This document shows, piece after piece, positions 25,958-35,391 of a stretch of DNA of 64,000 nucleotides. The stretch lies in NCBI RefSeq assembly GCF_009557055.1, contig NZ_CP045649.1:3199501-3263500 (forward strand), in the 5' to 3' direction. The notes under the pieces are model-generated. The model did no database searches. It had not been told where the DNA came from and saw nothing but the letters and a program-made list of their open reading frames with translations. A program made the translations under genes and the position numbers. The stretch is from Nocardioides sp. dk884 (lineage in GTDB: Bacteria; Actinomycetota; Actinomycetes; Propionibacteriales; Nocardioidaceae). Position 1 is the first letter of the stretch. The number at the start of each line of letters is the position of its first letter.

Positions 25958-28900
25958 TCAGGCCTTGCGGATCACCAGGGTCGCCTGCTCGCCGTCGCCG
26001 ACCGTCACGGTGGTCGCGTCGGTCCCGGCGCCGTCGCCCGCGTCGCTCACGTCGTACGACGTCGCGAGGGTCTCGCCGGCCACGAGCTTCTCGTGGGTGC
26101 GGGCGGCCTCCTGGACGGTGGCGGAGCCGGCGATGCTGAGCGCGATCCGGTCGGAGACCTCCAGGCCGGCCTCGCGGCGGGCCTGCTGGACCGCACGGAC
26201 CAGGTCACGCGCCAGGCCCTCGGCGGCCAGCTCCGGGGTGACAGCGGTGTCGAGCACGACGAACCCGCCGCCGGCGAGCATGCCCAGCGCGGTGTCGTCG
26301 CCGGTGGTGCCGGCCACGGTCTCCAGGGTGTACTCGCCCTCCTGGAGCACCAGGCCCCCGGCGGTCACGGTGCCGTCCTCGGCCACCGACCAGTCACCGC
26401 TCTTCGAGCCCTTGATCGCACGCTGGACGTCCTTGCCCAGGCGCGGCCCGGCGGCGCGCGCGTTGACGGTGAGCTTCTGCTCCACGCCGTACGCCGAGGC
26501 CTCGTCGGAGGCGGCGTCGAGCAGGCGGACCTGCTTGACGTTGAGCTCGTCGGCGACGATCGAGGTGAACCCGGCCAGGGCGGCGGCGTCCTCGACGACC
26601 ACCGTCAGCGAGGCCAGCGGCAGCCGGTTGCGCAGCCCGGAGGCCTTGCGCAGCGCCGAGGCGGCCGAGCAGACCTCGCGGACCTGGTCCATCGCGGCGA
26701 CGAGGGTGTCGTCGGCCGGCAGCTCCTCGGGCGTGGGCCAGTCGGTCAGGTGCACCGAGCGGCCACCGGTGAGCCCGCGCCAGATCTCCTCGGCGGTCAT
26801 CGGCAGCAGCGGGGCGACCGTGCGGGTCACGACCTCCAGCACCGTCGCGAGGGTGTCGAACGCCTCGGGCGAGGCCTCCCAGAACCGGTCACGCGAGCGG
26901 CGGACGTACCAGTTGGTGAGCACGTCGATGAACCCGCGCGTGGTCTCGCAGGCGTCCGCGATCGCGTAGCCGTCGAGCTGCTCGGTCATCGTCTCGACGT
27001 ACTGGCGGGTCTTGGCGAGCAGGTAGCGGTCCAGCGGGTCGCTCGAGGTGGTCGAGCGGCTCGCCTCGTAGCCCGCGCCGTCGTTGGCCGCGTTGGCGTA
27101 GAGCTGGAAGAAGTACCAGGTGTTCCACAGCGGGATCATCACCTGGCGCACCGAGTCGCGGATGCCCTGCTCGGTGACGACCAGGTTGCCGCCGCGCAGG
27201 ATCGGGCTGGCCATCAAGAACCAGCGCATCGCGTCGGCGCCGTCGCGGTCGAAGACCTCGCTGACGTCGGGGTAGTTGCGCAGCGACTTGCTCATCTTGT
27301 TGCCGTCGCTGCCCAGCACGATGCCGTGGCTGATGCAGGAGCGGAACGCCGGCTTGTCGAACAGCGCCGTGGCCAGCACGTGCAGCGTGTAGAACCAGCC
27401 GCGGGTCTGGCCGATGTACTCCACGATGAAGTCGCCCGGGAAGTGGCCCTGCTTCTCGGCGGTGCCGTCGAACCAGTCGCGGTTCTCGAAGGGGTAGTGG
27501 TTCTGGGCGAACGACATGGAGCCCGAGTCGAACCACACGTCGAGCACGTCGGGGACGCGGCGCATCATCGAGCGACCGGTCGGGTCGTCGGGGTTCGGGC
27601 GCACCAGGTCGTCGACGAACGGGCGGTGCAGGTTGGGCTCGCCGTCCTCCCCGCGCGGGATCCGGCCGAAGTCGCGCTCGATCTCCTCGAAGGAGCCGTA
27701 CACGTCGAGACGGGGGTACGCCGGGTCGTCGCTCTTCCACACCGGCACCGGGCTGCCCCAGAACCGGTTGCGGGTGATCGACCAGTCGCGGGCGTTCTCC
27801 AGCCACTTGCCGAACTGGCCGTCCTTGATGTGCTCGGGCACCCAGCGGATCTGCTGGTTGAGCTCGACCATCCGGTCCTTGAACGCGGTGACCTCGACGA
27901 ACCACGACGAGACGCCCTTGTAGATCAGCGGCTCGCGGCAGCGCCAGCAGTGCGGGTAGGAGTGGTCATAGGTCTCGCGGCGCAGCAGGATCGTGCCGTC
28001 GGTGACCGACCCGCGCTCACCCTCGCCGCGGGTGGCGGCCTTGAGGTGGTCGATGATCTGCAGGTTGGCGTCGAAGACCAGCACCCCGGCGTACTCCTCG
28101 ACGGGGTGGGTGAAGCGGCCGTCCTTGCCGACCGGCATCACCGCCTCGATGCCCTCGCGGTCGGTGACCTCCTTGTCGACCTCACCGAACGCGCCGGCGG
28201 TGTGCACCACGCCGGTGCCGTCGGTGGTGGTGACGGCGTCGTCGGCGGCCACGACGCGGAAGGCGTTCTCGTGGCCGAGGTAGTAGCCGAACGGCGGGGT
28301 GTAGCGGCGCCCGACCAGGTCCGCACCGCGGTAGCGGCCGAGCACCGTGAACTCGCCCTCAGCATCGGCGAGCTCGCGCCGGTACGCCGGGAGGCGGGCC
28401 TCGGCGAGCAGGTAGCGCGCGGTCCGCTCGGTGCCGGGCACCGGCGCCTCGACCACGACGTAGTCGATCTCGGAGCCGACCATCACCGCGAGGTTGGAGG
28501 GCAGCGTCCACGGCGTGGTGGTCCAGATCAGGATGTGGGCGCCGTCGAGCACCGGGTCCTCGCCGGTGGCCTCGAGCGGGTAGCCGACGGTGACGGCGGG
28601 GTCCTGGCGGTCCTGGTAGACGTCGTCGTCCATGCGCAGCTCGTGGTTGGACAGCGGCGTCTCGTCGTTCCAGCAGTAGGGCAGCACCCGGAAGCCCTCG
28701 TAGACCAGGCCCTTGTCGTGCAGGGTCTTGAAGGCCCAGATGACGCTCTCCATGTAGGAGGGGTTGAGCGTCTTGTAGTCGTTGTCGAAGTCGACCCAGC
28801 GGGCCTGGCGGGTGACGTACTCGCGCCACTCGCCGGAGTACTTCAGCACCGAGGCGCGGCAGGCGTCGTTGAACTTGTCGATGCCCATCTCGACGATCTC

Positions 28901-29257
28901 GTCGGTGGTCTTGATGCCGTTGAGGCGCATCGCCTCGAGCTCGGCGGGCAGGCCGTGGGTGTCCCAGCCGAAGCGGCGCTCGACGCGCTTGCCGCGCATG
29001 GTCTGGTAGCGCGGGACGATGTCCTTGACGTAGCCGGTGAGCAGGTGGCCGTAGTGCGGCAGGCCGTTGGCGAACGGCGGGCCGTCGTAGAAGACGAACT
29101 CGTTGGCACCGTCCGCCCCCGGGTCACGCGCCTCGACACTGGCCGTGAACGTGGCGTCCTCGTCCCAGTAGGCCAGCACCTTCTTCTCGATCTCGGGGAA
29201 GCGAGGGCTGGAGGGGACGGCGTCGTGGCCGGCGGTGGAGACCTTGGGGTAAGTCAT
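25958..29257 (-). CDS. ileS: isoleucyl-tRNA synthetase (long, eukaryote-like type)
   Basis: Charges tRNA-Ile. The 1099-residue class I synthetase has the HIGH-equivalent HYGH in [15 protein letters not shown], a CP1 editing domain in the first half, KMSKS in [13 protein letters not shown], and a long anticodon-binding C-terminus. Length and sequence match the type often associated with lower mupirocin sensitivity, as in other actinobacteria; resistance itself cannot be read. ATG at 29257 has AGGAG about 10 nt upstream, inside the 3' part of a T-box leader that should control it by SD access. Confidence 0.96.
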   Translation of the reverse strand: MTYPKVSTAGHDAVPSSPRFPEIEKKVLAYWDEDATFTASVEARDPGADGANEFVFYDGPPFANGLPHYGHLLTGYVKDIVPRYQTMRGKRVERRFGWDTHGLPAELEAMRLNGIKTTDEIVEMGIDKFNDACRASVLKYSGEWREYVTRQARWVDFDNDYKTLNPSYMESVIWAFKTLHDKGLVYEGFRVLPYCWNDETPLSNHELRMDDDVYQDRQDPAVTVGYPLEATGEDPVLDGAHILIWTTTPWTLPSNLAVMVGSEIDYVVVEAPVPGTERTARYLLAEARLPAYRRELADAEGEFTVLGRYRGADLVGRRYTPPFGYYLGHENAFRVVAADDAVTTTDGTGVVHTAGAFGEVDKEVTDREGIEAVMPVGKDGRFTHPVEEYAGVLVFDANLQIIDHLKAATRGEGERGSVTDGTILLRRETYDHSYPHCWRCREPLIYKGVSSWFVEVTAFKDRMVELNQQIRWVPEHIKDGQFGKWLENARDWSITRNRFWGSPVPVWKSDDPAYPRLDVYGSFEEIERDFGRIPRGEDGEPNLHRPFVDDLVRPNPDDPTGRSMMRRVPDVLDVWFDSGSMSFAQNHYPFENRDWFDGTAEKQGHFPGDFIVEYIGQTRGWFYTLHVLATALFDKPAFRSCISHGIVLGSDGNKMSKSLRNYPDVSEVFDRDGADAMRWFLMASPILRGGNLVVTEQGIRDSVRQVMIPLWNTWYFFQLYANAANDGAGYEASRSTTSSDPLDRYLLAKTRQYVETMTEQLDGYAIADACETTRGFIDVLTNWYVRRSRDRFWEASPEAFDTLATVLEVVTRTVAPLLPMTAEEIWRGLTGGRSVHLTDWPTPEELPADDTLVAAMDQVREVCSAASALRKASGLRNRLPLASLTVVVEDAAALAGFTSIVADELNVKQVRLLDAASDEASAYGVEQKLTVNARAAGPRLGKDVQRAIKGSKSGDWSVAEDGTVTAGGLVLQEGEYTLETVAGTTGDDTALGMLAGGGFVVLDTAVTPELAAEGLARDLVRAVQQARREAGLEVSDRIALSIAGSATVQEAARTHEKLVAGETLATSYDVSDAGDGAGTDATTVTVGDGEQATLVIRKA

Positions 29258-29466
29258 CGGGGGCTCTCCTGGGTCGTCGTGCTCGGGCTTCGGCCACGAG
29301 GACGACAAACGCCGCGGTACCACCTCGTTTGCCCCGCCCCAGGGGCGAGACCACTCATTGTCGGCTGTGACGGGCCGGCCCGCCCGGTTCTACTGGGCCC
29401 GGACCTGAGTCTGGGCCGTTCTTCCGGGGGCTCGCCGCTGATGACGGCTCGAACGCCTGTGCCTCA
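29258..29466 (-). promoter_or_regulatory. ileS T-box riboswitch leader
   Basis: Reading the minus strand, a short Stem I holds GCCG-tcATCag-CGGC with the isoleucine codon ATC (29440-29442) in its specifier loop. The canonical T-box AGGTGGTACCGCGGC lies at 29311-29325. Downstream come a GC-rich hairpin region and CCAGGAG, the ribosome-binding site, about 10 nt before the ileS ATG. The ultrashort Stem I and lack of an intrinsic terminator fit the translational actinobacterial ileS T-boxes, in which uncharged tRNA-Ile frees the Shine-Dalgarno sequence. Exact 5' end is estimated from the promoter. Confidence 0.92.
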
Positions 29467-29496
29467 AGGGTACGCGTGGCCCCGGAGCGGCGCCAA
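29467..29496 (-). promoter_or_regulatory. candidate ileS promoter
   Basis: On the minus strand TTGGCG (29491-29496) and TACCCT (29467-29472) are separated by 18 bp, a good match to housekeeping -35/-10 hexamers in high-GC actinobacteria. Initiation about 7 nt later would start the T-box leader just before its Stem I. Confidence 0.5.
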
Positions 29497-29546
29497 CCGG
29501 TCGGCGCTCGTGGACGGGCGGGCAGAAGTTGCCCGCGCGGGCCAGC

Positions 29547-30416
29547 TCACGCAGCACGGCACACCCGGCAGCGCACTTCTGCCCGTTCGGCCACGGCTGC
29601 CTCCAGCACCTGGCGCACCGCGGCGGGGTACCGCATCACGTCCTCCCAGGAGAACCGGAGCACCAGCCATCCGTGGACCGCGAACCCGTTGTAGCGCCGG
29701 CAGTCGTGAGCCAGCTGGTCCCGTCCGCCGTGCCACTCGAACGAGTCAGCCTCCGCGATGATCCGGCGCCCACGATCGGCCAGGTCGACGCAGCCGAGCA
29801 GCTCGGGCTCGCGGATCTCGACCTGAGGCTCCACCCCGAGCCCCGCGTCCAGCGCGATGGCGCGCAGCACCGACTCGAAGGGGTTCGCCGCCAGGGGCGT
29901 GGCCGCGGCGGCCACCGCCCGGACCCGAGCGGCGCCCGCGCCGCGGACCCCGTCCGCCAGCTCGGCGAGGTTGCCCCTCCCGAACCCGGCTCGCAGCGCG
30001 GAGTCGGCCACTGCCAGGGCCTCGTCGAACGGCAGCGTCCGCAGGCAGTCCACCAGCGTCCGCTCCGGTGTGGTGACGAGGCCGTCGCGCTCGGACAGGT
30101 CGGCCCAGTGGAGGACCACGCCCGGGCGGACCGGAGCGCGCCGGCTGCGCGGCAGCGTCACGTGCGGGCGGTCCGGCACCGTCTTCACCGCCCAGCCGTG
30201 GGTCAGGGCGGCGCTGGTGTGGGAGACCGTCCCCGCCAGCCGGTGCGCCGCCTGCCGCGCCTGGTCCACCCCGGGCAGCGCCCAGCGCCCGCGGGCCAGC
30301 CGGACCAGGTCGCCCGAGGCGACCGCACGGTCGAACGCGGCTCGCGAGGTGAGCGCGAGCAGCTGCCCGGTGGTCGCGGCGCCGCCGAGCTGCTCCAGGG
30401 CCTCGAGGACTGACAC
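29547..30416 (-). CDS. AbiEi-type winged-HTH protein with DUF559 nuclease-like domain
   Basis: A 289-residue protein with an N-terminal AbiEi-antitoxin-like winged HTH (LEQLGGAATTGQLLALTS, DLVRLARGRWALPG), a middle helical part, and a C-terminal DUF559/PD-(D/E)xK-like module (RRIIAEADSFEWHGGRDQL, GWLVLRFSWEDVMRYP). The conserved E-x-D and distal strand are visible. No AbiEii toxin gene is adjacent, so this is not a demonstrable toxin-antitoxin pair. Such solitary AbiEi-DUF559 proteins are frequent in Nocardioides-type genomes and their function is unknown. Start GTG at 30416. Confidence 0.75.
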   Translation of the reverse strand: MSVLEALEQLGGAATTGQLLALTSRAAFDRAVASGDLVRLARGRWALPGVDQARQAAHRLAGTVSHTSAALTHGWAVKTVPDRPHVTLPRSRRAPVRPGVVLHWADLSERDGLVTTPERTLVDCLRTLPFDEALAVADSALRAGFGRGNLAELADGVRGAGAARVRAVAAAATPLAANPFESVLRAIALDAGLGVEPQVEIREPELLGCVDLADRGRRIIAEADSFEWHGGRDQLAHDCRRYNGFAVHGWLVLRFSWEDVMRYPAAVRQVLEAAVAERAEVRCRVCRAA

Positions 30417-30502
30417 CCCGCCACCCTGACCCGGAAGCGGCCCGCGGCGCGCCCGCGTCTCCACAGCTTGACCCTCAACGGTCGCGCTGCTCGGATGCAA
30501 CG

Positions 30503-31042
30503 GTGAGTGACATGTGGCTCGACCCCGCCGAGGACCCCCGCGACCTCTCCCCCGCACGCGGCGAGAAGGGGACGGTGCTGCAGTACCTGCGCAACTACCG
30601 CCTGACCTTCGAGCTGAAGTGCCAGGACCTCGACGCCGAGCAGCTGGCCCGGCGCGCGGTGCCGCCCTCGACGCTCTCGCTGCTCGGGCTGCTGCGCCAC
30701 CTCGCCCAGATGGAGCACCACTGGTCGGTGCGGGTGCTGCGCGGCGTGGACACCCCGCAGCTCTACAAGACCCCCGAGGACCGGGAGGCCGACCTGCACG
30801 GCGGCAGCGCCGACCCGGCCGTGGTCGAGGAGGCGTGGGCGACCTGGCGCCGGGTCAGCGCCGAGGCCGACGCGGTGTACGCCGCCGAGGACTGGGACCG
30901 GCTCCTCGGCGATCCGGGCACCCCCGAGGCGGAGCGCAACGAGGTCCGCGACGTGATCGTGCACGTGCTCGAGGAGTACGCCCGGCACGTCGGCCACGCC
31001 GACCTGCTGCGCGAGTGCCTCGACGGGCGCACTGGGCAATAA
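30503..31042 (+). CDS. DinB-family protein (DUF664)
   Basis: A 179-residue four-helix DinB-superfamily protein of the DUF664 group. It begins near MWLDPAEDPRDLSPARG; LLGLLRHLAQMEHHW carries the first metal-type His pair and EEYARHVGHADLLRE the last, matching the usual His triad. Related proteins include mycothiol-dependent isomerases and transferases; the reaction here is unknown. GTG at 30503 is used, with ATG at 30512 as an alternative. It ends at a hairpin terminator shared with a convergent gene. Confidence 0.88.
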   Translation: MSDMWLDPAEDPRDLSPARGEKGTVLQYLRNYRLTFELKCQDLDAEQLARRAVPPSTLSLLGLLRHLAQMEHHWSVRVLRGVDTPQLYKTPEDREADLHGGSADPAVVEEAWATWRRVSAEADAVYAAEDWDRLLGDPGTPEAERNEVRDVIVHVLEEYARHVGHADLLRECLDGRTGQ

Positions 31043-31047
31043 CAGCG

Positions 31048-31084
31048 CTCGACCCTGCCCGGCACGGAGCCGGACAGGGTCGAG
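31048..31084. terminator. bidirectional hairpin terminator
   Basis: CTCGACCCTG (31048-31057) pairs with CAGGGTCGAG (31075-31084), with an inner CCGGC/GCCGG stem, one C-A mismatch and an ACGGA loop. It lies between the convergent DinB and old-yellow-enzyme genes. Confidence 0.75.
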
Positions 31085-31109
31085 AGCGCGTGACGGGGCT
31101 CGCTCGAGC

Positions 31110-33218
31110 TCAGAGCTCCGTCGTCGCCTTCCAGGCGGAGTGGATGGCGCCGTGGATGTAGTTGACCTCGCCGGCGTCGCCGACCACGTCGACGCTGAAC
31201 CCGGCGGCCCGCAGCTCGTCGGCCAGCGGCGCCGCGGAGGTGGTGCCGTCGGCGTAGATCACCATGTCGGCGGACGCGGAGTGGCTTGTCTCCCCCTCGG
31301 TCCACTCGACCCCGGACTCGGTGATGCGGGTGACCGACACGTTGCGGTGGATCTGCACCCCGTGCTGCTTCGCGTTGCGTACGGCGGTCCAGCGTCGGGG
31401 CATCGCCAGCGGCAGGCCGAGCTGCTGCTGCTCGTGCAGCAGGGTCACCCGGCGACCCCGCTCGGCGAGGAACTCGGCGAGCTCGAGGCCGACCAGGGAC
31501 CCGCCGATCACGACGACGTCCTTGCCCATCGGCAAGAACCCCTTGGTCAGCTGGCGTACGACGCCGGGCCGCTTGGTCAGCCCGGAGAGGCGACCGAGGC
31601 GACCCAGGGTGCGCAGCACCGGGCCGGCCTCGTCGGCGGTGGCGGTGCCCAGCATCAGCGCGCGCAGCGTGTCACCGGTCTGCACGATCGGCAGGTCGCC
31701 GCCGGGGAAGTCCGGCTTGGGGCGGACCGCACCGGTGGCCACGACCACGTGGTCGGGCCGCAGGGCGCGGATCGTCTCGACGTCCGCCGGGGTGTTCAGC
31801 TTGACCGCGATCCCGAGACGCTGGATCTCCGAGCGGAACCAGCGCAGCAGCCGCTCGTTGTCGGGGGTGGTCATCGTGGAGAACCACATGGTGCCGCCGA
31901 GGCGGTCGGACTTGTCGATCACCGTGACCCGGTGACCACGCTCGGTGAGCACCCGGGCGCTCTCCAGGCCACCGGGGCCGGCACCGACGACGACCACGTG
32001 CTTGGTGGCCGAGGCGGGCTTGAGCGGGAGCAGCGTCTCGTTGCCCAGCGCCGGGTTGACCGCGCAGAACGGGGTGTCGTCGAAGAAGTTCTCCGCCACG
32101 CACAGGTAGCAGTTGATGCAGGGCCGGACCTCGGCGAAGCGACCGTCGCGGATCTTGTTGGGCAGCTCCGGGTCGGCCAGCAGCTGGCGGCCCATCGCGG
32201 CGTAGTCGATCTGCCCCTTGGCCAGCGCCTTCTCGGCGACCTCCGGCAGCATCCGGCCCACGGCGATGACCGGGACCCCGACGTGCTTCTTGATCTCCGC
32301 GGCGTTGGCGAGGTAGGCCCCGACCTTGTCGGGCAGCGGGCCGTCGGTGAAGTTGTCGAAGGGGTTGCGCCCCCAACCGGTCACGTGGATGGCGTCGGCG
32401 CCGGCAGCCTCGAAGAGCTGTGCCGCCTCGACCGCCTCGTCCAGCGTGAGACCGCCCTCCTGGCCGTACTCCTCACCGGAGACCCGCACCAGGACCGCGA
32501 GACGGTCGCCGACGCGCTCCTTGACCGCGCTGATTACCTCGCACGCGAGGCGGGCCCGGTTGACCAGCGGGCCGCCGTACTCGTCGGTGCGCAGGTTGTC
32601 GCGCCGGTTGAGGAACACGCCGAGGATGTAGCCGTGGGCGACGTGGATCTCGATCGCGTCGGCGTCGGCCTTGGCGACGCGCTCGGCGGCGTCGGCCCAG
32701 GTGGAGACCAGCCAGGCGATGTCCTCGTGGGTCATGTCCTGGTAGACGGTCGGCTTGCCGGCGGTGGCGGCGCCCATCCGAGCCAGCTCGCTGGGCGTGC
32801 TGTCGGCCAGGGCGGACATGTCGTAGCTGTAGTCGGGCTGGTTCGGGGCCAGCACCGGGCGGTCGTTGGCGACGTCGACGCGCGCCACCTTGCCGTGGTG
32901 GGTCGACTGGATGCACAGCTTGCTGCCGGCGGCGTGGATGGCGTCGGCGAGCGCCTTGAGGCCCGGGATGTACCGGTCGTCGGAGAGGCCGGGCTCCTTC
33001 ATGGAGGCCGCCCCGTGGGGGAACGCGATCGCGCAGGCGCCGGTGATCACCAGGCCGGCGCCGCCGGCGGCGCGGGCCACGTAGTGGTCGATCTCCGTCT
33101 GCTCGATCTCGCCGTGCTCGGAGACGTTCATGTCCATCGCGGGGAGGACGATGCGGTTGCTCAGGGCCATAGGGCCGATGCGCCCCGAGGCCATCAGGTA
33201 GGGGAACTGGACGCTCAT
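31110..33218 (-). CDS. NADH:flavin oxidoreductase / old yellow enzyme fused to NAD(P)-FAD domain (FadH-like)
   Basis: A 702-residue iron-sulphur flavoprotein like 2,4-dienoyl-CoA reductase. The N-terminal FMN TIM barrel (1-350) includes EIHVAHGYILGVFLNRR with catalytic His/Tyr-type residues. A [4Fe-4S] site follows in PCINCYLCVAENFF plus FCAVNP, then FAD/NAD Rossmann domains (VVVVGAGPGGLESARVL; DVVVIGGSLVGLELAEFL). Family members reduce dienoyl-CoAs, enones or steroids. ATG at 33218 begins MSVQFPYLMASGRIG. A 7-bp-arm inverted repeat (33236-33260) just upstream may be an operator. Confidence 0.9.
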   Translation of the reverse strand: MSVQFPYLMASGRIGPMALSNRIVLPAMDMNVSEHGEIEQTEIDHYVARAAGGAGLVITGACAIAFPHGAASMKEPGLSDDRYIPGLKALADAIHAAGSKLCIQSTHHGKVARVDVANDRPVLAPNQPDYSYDMSALADSTPSELARMGAATAGKPTVYQDMTHEDIAWLVSTWADAAERVAKADADAIEIHVAHGYILGVFLNRRDNLRTDEYGGPLVNRARLACEVISAVKERVGDRLAVLVRVSGEEYGQEGGLTLDEAVEAAQLFEAAGADAIHVTGWGRNPFDNFTDGPLPDKVGAYLANAAEIKKHVGVPVIAVGRMLPEVAEKALAKGQIDYAAMGRQLLADPELPNKIRDGRFAEVRPCINCYLCVAENFFDDTPFCAVNPALGNETLLPLKPASATKHVVVVGAGPGGLESARVLTERGHRVTVIDKSDRLGGTMWFSTMTTPDNERLLRWFRSEIQRLGIAVKLNTPADVETIRALRPDHVVVATGAVRPKPDFPGGDLPIVQTGDTLRALMLGTATADEAGPVLRTLGRLGRLSGLTKRPGVVRQLTKGFLPMGKDVVVIGGSLVGLELAEFLAERGRRVTLLHEQQQLGLPLAMPRRWTAVRNAKQHGVQIHRNVSVTRITESGVEWTEGETSHSASADMVIYADGTTSAAPLADELRAAGFSVDVVGDAGEVNYIHGAIHSAWKATTEL

Positions 33219-33235
33219 GTACTCAACGGTAGGAC

Positions 33236-33260
33236 GCGGTTCCCGCATGCTGAGAACCGC
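33236..33260. promoter_or_regulatory. inverted repeat upstream of the FadH-like gene
   Basis: GCGGTTC (33236-33242) and GAACCGC (33254-33260) form perfect 7-bp arms 11 bp apart, 18-42 nt upstream of the ATG at 33218. The position suits a repressor site overlapping the promoter; the binding protein is unknown. Confidence 0.35.
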
Positions 33261-33313
33261 TGCCGACGTGAGAACGCCGACACTCCACCAGTCCCCACCC
33301 CGGCCCCCAGAAG

Positions 33314-33337
33314 GAGGTCACCGGAGAGGTCACCGGA
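33314..33337. repeat. 12-bp tandem duplication at the end of the patatin gene
   Basis: GAGGTCACCGGA occurs twice in direct succession (33314-33325, 33326-33337). The second copy holds the stop codon of the patatin gene (33330-33332); the first lies just beyond it. It looks like a replication-slippage duplication without functional consequence. Confidence 0.5.
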
Positions 33338-34280
33338 GCGGGTCTGCCTCGACCCCCGCGGCGTCCAGCGCGTCGCTCGTGAGCCGGTACCCGAGCTCGA
33401 TCAGCTCCTCGGCGCGGTGGAAGTCCAGGGACCGGCACGAGTCCACCGGCACGGTCACGACCACGTCGGCCGGCACCGCGGCCATCCGGTAGCGCGCGAC
33501 CACCCCCTGCATGGCCTCGAAGGACTGGGCGGTCACGTCGCGCATCGTCAGCTCGGCGGGGAGCTCGTCGGTGCCCCAGCTGGTGCGCACCGGCTGGGGC
33601 ACCAGCTCCTGGTCGCGATCCTCGCGGCCGGTGATGCCGACGACCGTACGACGCAGGCGGCTGCGCCACTCCTCGAAGCGCTGGGGTGCAGCCGACTCCT
33701 GGGTGGGTGCGACGTGGTCGCGGACCCGGCGCCGCGGGCCGGTCAGCGACACCGCGACGGTGAGGTCGGACGCGACACCCACCGTCGGGTCGATCGGGAC
33801 CGGGTTGGTGAGCCCGCCGTCGACGAGCAGCCGCCCGTTGATCATCACCGGCGTGAACACGCCGGGGATCGCGATCGACGCGCGGACGGCCGCGCGGAGC
33901 GGGCCGCGCTGGAACCACACCTCGCGCCGGGCCGCCAGGTCGGTCGCGACCGCCGTGAAGGGCACCGGCAGGTCCTCGATCTGGACGTCGCTGAAGATCT
34001 CCTGGATGGCGTCGAGCAGCCGGTCGGCCGCCAGCACCCCCGGCGAGGCGAGCTTCGGGTCCAGCAGGCGCAGGACGTCGCGCCACTGGAGCGACGTCGC
34101 CCAGTCGGCGAACTCCTCCAGGCGCCCCGCGCTCGCCAGCCCGCCCACCAGCGCGCCCATCGAGGTGCCGGCGACGGCGACGATCTCGCAGTCACGCTCC
34201 TGCACCGCCCGGACCGCGCCGATGTGTGCGTAGCCGCGAGCGCCGCCGGAGCCGAGAGCCAGAGCCACGCGAGTCGCCAT
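33330..34280 (-). CDS. patatin-like phospholipase family protein (RssA-like)
   Basis: A 316-residue patatin-fold serine hydrolase. The oxyanion loop is GSGGARGYAHIG, the catalytic Ser lies in AGTSMGALVGG, and the Asp in the DGG motif (LLVDGGLTNPVP); all catalytic parts are present. Family members deacylate phospholipids; bacterial short forms are often of unknown role. ATG at 34280 has TAGCGT 6 nt upstream and no ribosome-binding site, so it is likely leaderless. It diverges from dapD. Confidence 0.92.
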   Translation of the reverse strand: MATRVALALGSGGARGYAHIGAVRAVQERDCEIVAVAGTSMGALVGGLASAGRLEEFADWATSLQWRDVLRLLDPKLASPGVLAADRLLDAIQEIFSDVQIEDLPVPFTAVATDLAARREVWFQRGPLRAAVRASIAIPGVFTPVMINGRLLVDGGLTNPVPIDPTVGVASDLTVAVSLTGPRRRVRDHVAPTQESAAPQRFEEWRSRLRRTVVGITGREDRDQELVPQPVRTSWGTDELPAELTMRDVTAQSFEAMQGVVARYRMAAVPADVVVTVPVDSCRSLDFHRAEELIELGYRLTSDALDAAGVEADPLR

Positions 34281-34337
34281 GGCCCGACGCTAGAACACGG
34301 CGGGGTCCCGCGGCGCCGCGACGGTAGGATCCGGAAG

Positions 34338-35297
34338 GTGACTGACGCCCTTCCGACCACTGCCTGGGGCCACGGCCTCGCCACCCTCGACGCCGACGGC
34401 CACGTCCTGGACGTGTGGTTCCCCGCCCCGGCTCTCGGAGCGTCCGACGGCAGCGCGGCGCCGGCCGAGCTCGCCGCGGCCGCCGGGGAGGATCCCCTCC
34501 GCGGCGTGCGCACCGAGGTCCGCACCGTCGAGATCAGCGACCTCCAATCCGCGCCGACCTCCACCGAGGAGGTCTGGCTGCGCCTGCACCTGCTCTCGGC
34601 GCGCCTCGTGCGCCCCCACACGATCTCGATGGACGGCGTCTTCGGGCTGCTCACCAACGTCGTGTGGACCTCCGCCGGGCCGTGCGCGGTCCAGGGCTTC
34701 GAGCTGACCCGCGCGCGACTGCGCGCCGCCGGCCAGCAGGTCGCGGTGTACGGCGTGGACAAGTTCCCCCGGATGGTCGACTACGTCGTCCCCACCGGCA
34801 TCCGCATCGCCGACGCCGACCGGGTCCGCCTCGGCGCCCACCTGGCCGAGGGCACCACCGTCATGCACGAGGGCTTCGTGAACTTCAACGCCGGCACGCT
34901 GGGCGCCTCGATGGTCGAGGGCCGCATCTCGGCGGGCGTGGTGGTCGGCGACGGCTCCGACGTCGGCGGCGGCGCCTCGATCATGGGCACCCTGTCCGGC
35001 GGCGGCAAGCAGGTGATCTCGGTCGGCGAGCGCTGCCTGCTTGGCGCCAACTCCGGCCTCGGGATCTCGCTGGGCGACGACTGCGTCGTGGAGGCCGGCA
35101 CCTACATCACCGCCGGCACCAAGGTCGTGGTCTCCGACGCCTTCGAGACCGAGGGCAAGCCGCGCGTCGTCAAGGCCCTCGGCCTCTCCGGGATCAACAA
35201 CGTGCTGTTCCGCCGCAACTCGATCACCGGCGCGATCGAGGCCGTGCCGTGGAAGAGCGAGCGCGTCGAGCTGAACGCCGCGCTGCACGCCAACTGA
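34338..35297 (+). CDS. dapD: 2,3,4,5-tetrahydropyridine-2,6-dicarboxylate N-succinyltransferase
   Basis: Transfers succinyl from succinyl-CoA to tetrahydrodipicolinate in diaminopimelate synthesis. The 319-residue protein matches the actinobacterial DapD subtype: a specific N-terminal domain (LPTTAWGHGLATLDADG) and a left-handed beta-helix of hexapeptide repeats (about 160-290, for example EGTTVMHEGFVNFNAGTLG). GTG at 34338 has TAGGAT 7 nt upstream and is probably leaderless. It ends in a strong hairpin terminator. Confidence 0.96.
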   Translation: MTDALPTTAWGHGLATLDADGHVLDVWFPAPALGASDGSAAPAELAAAAGEDPLRGVRTEVRTVEISDLQSAPTSTEEVWLRLHLLSARLVRPHTISMDGVFGLLTNVVWTSAGPCAVQGFELTRARLRAAGQQVAVYGVDKFPRMVDYVVPTGIRIADADRVRLGAHLAEGTTVMHEGFVNFNAGTLGASMVEGRISAGVVVGDGSDVGGGASIMGTLSGGGKQVISVGERCLLGANSGLGISLGDDCVVEAGTYITAGTKVVVSDAFETEGKPRVVKALGLSGINNVLFRRNSITGAIEAVPWKSERVELNAALHAN

Positions 35298-35318
35298 CCG
35301 AGTCGGCTGACGTCTCGA

Positions 35319-35349
35319 GGAGCGGGTCCCCACACCGGGGACCCGCTCC
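35319..35349 (+). terminator. dapD transcription terminator
   Basis: A perfect 13-bp stem, GGAGCGGGTCCCC with GGGGACCCGCTCC, closes a 5-nt loop ACACC 22 nt after the dapD stop. Confidence 0.8.
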
Positions 35350-35391
35350 CCGCATCTCGGATGCGTTTCGCGACACCCGGAGAATGAGGGC

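Noticed and set aside
26093..29761. A very long plus-strand open frame opposite ileS
   Set aside because: Antisense shadow; ileS motifs HYGH and KMSKS are unambiguous on the other strand.
34287..34298. TAGAACAC half-site next to the patatin start as a second KstR-like site
   Set aside because: The other half (GGCGG) does not fit the palindrome; the hexamer is better explained as a -10 element.
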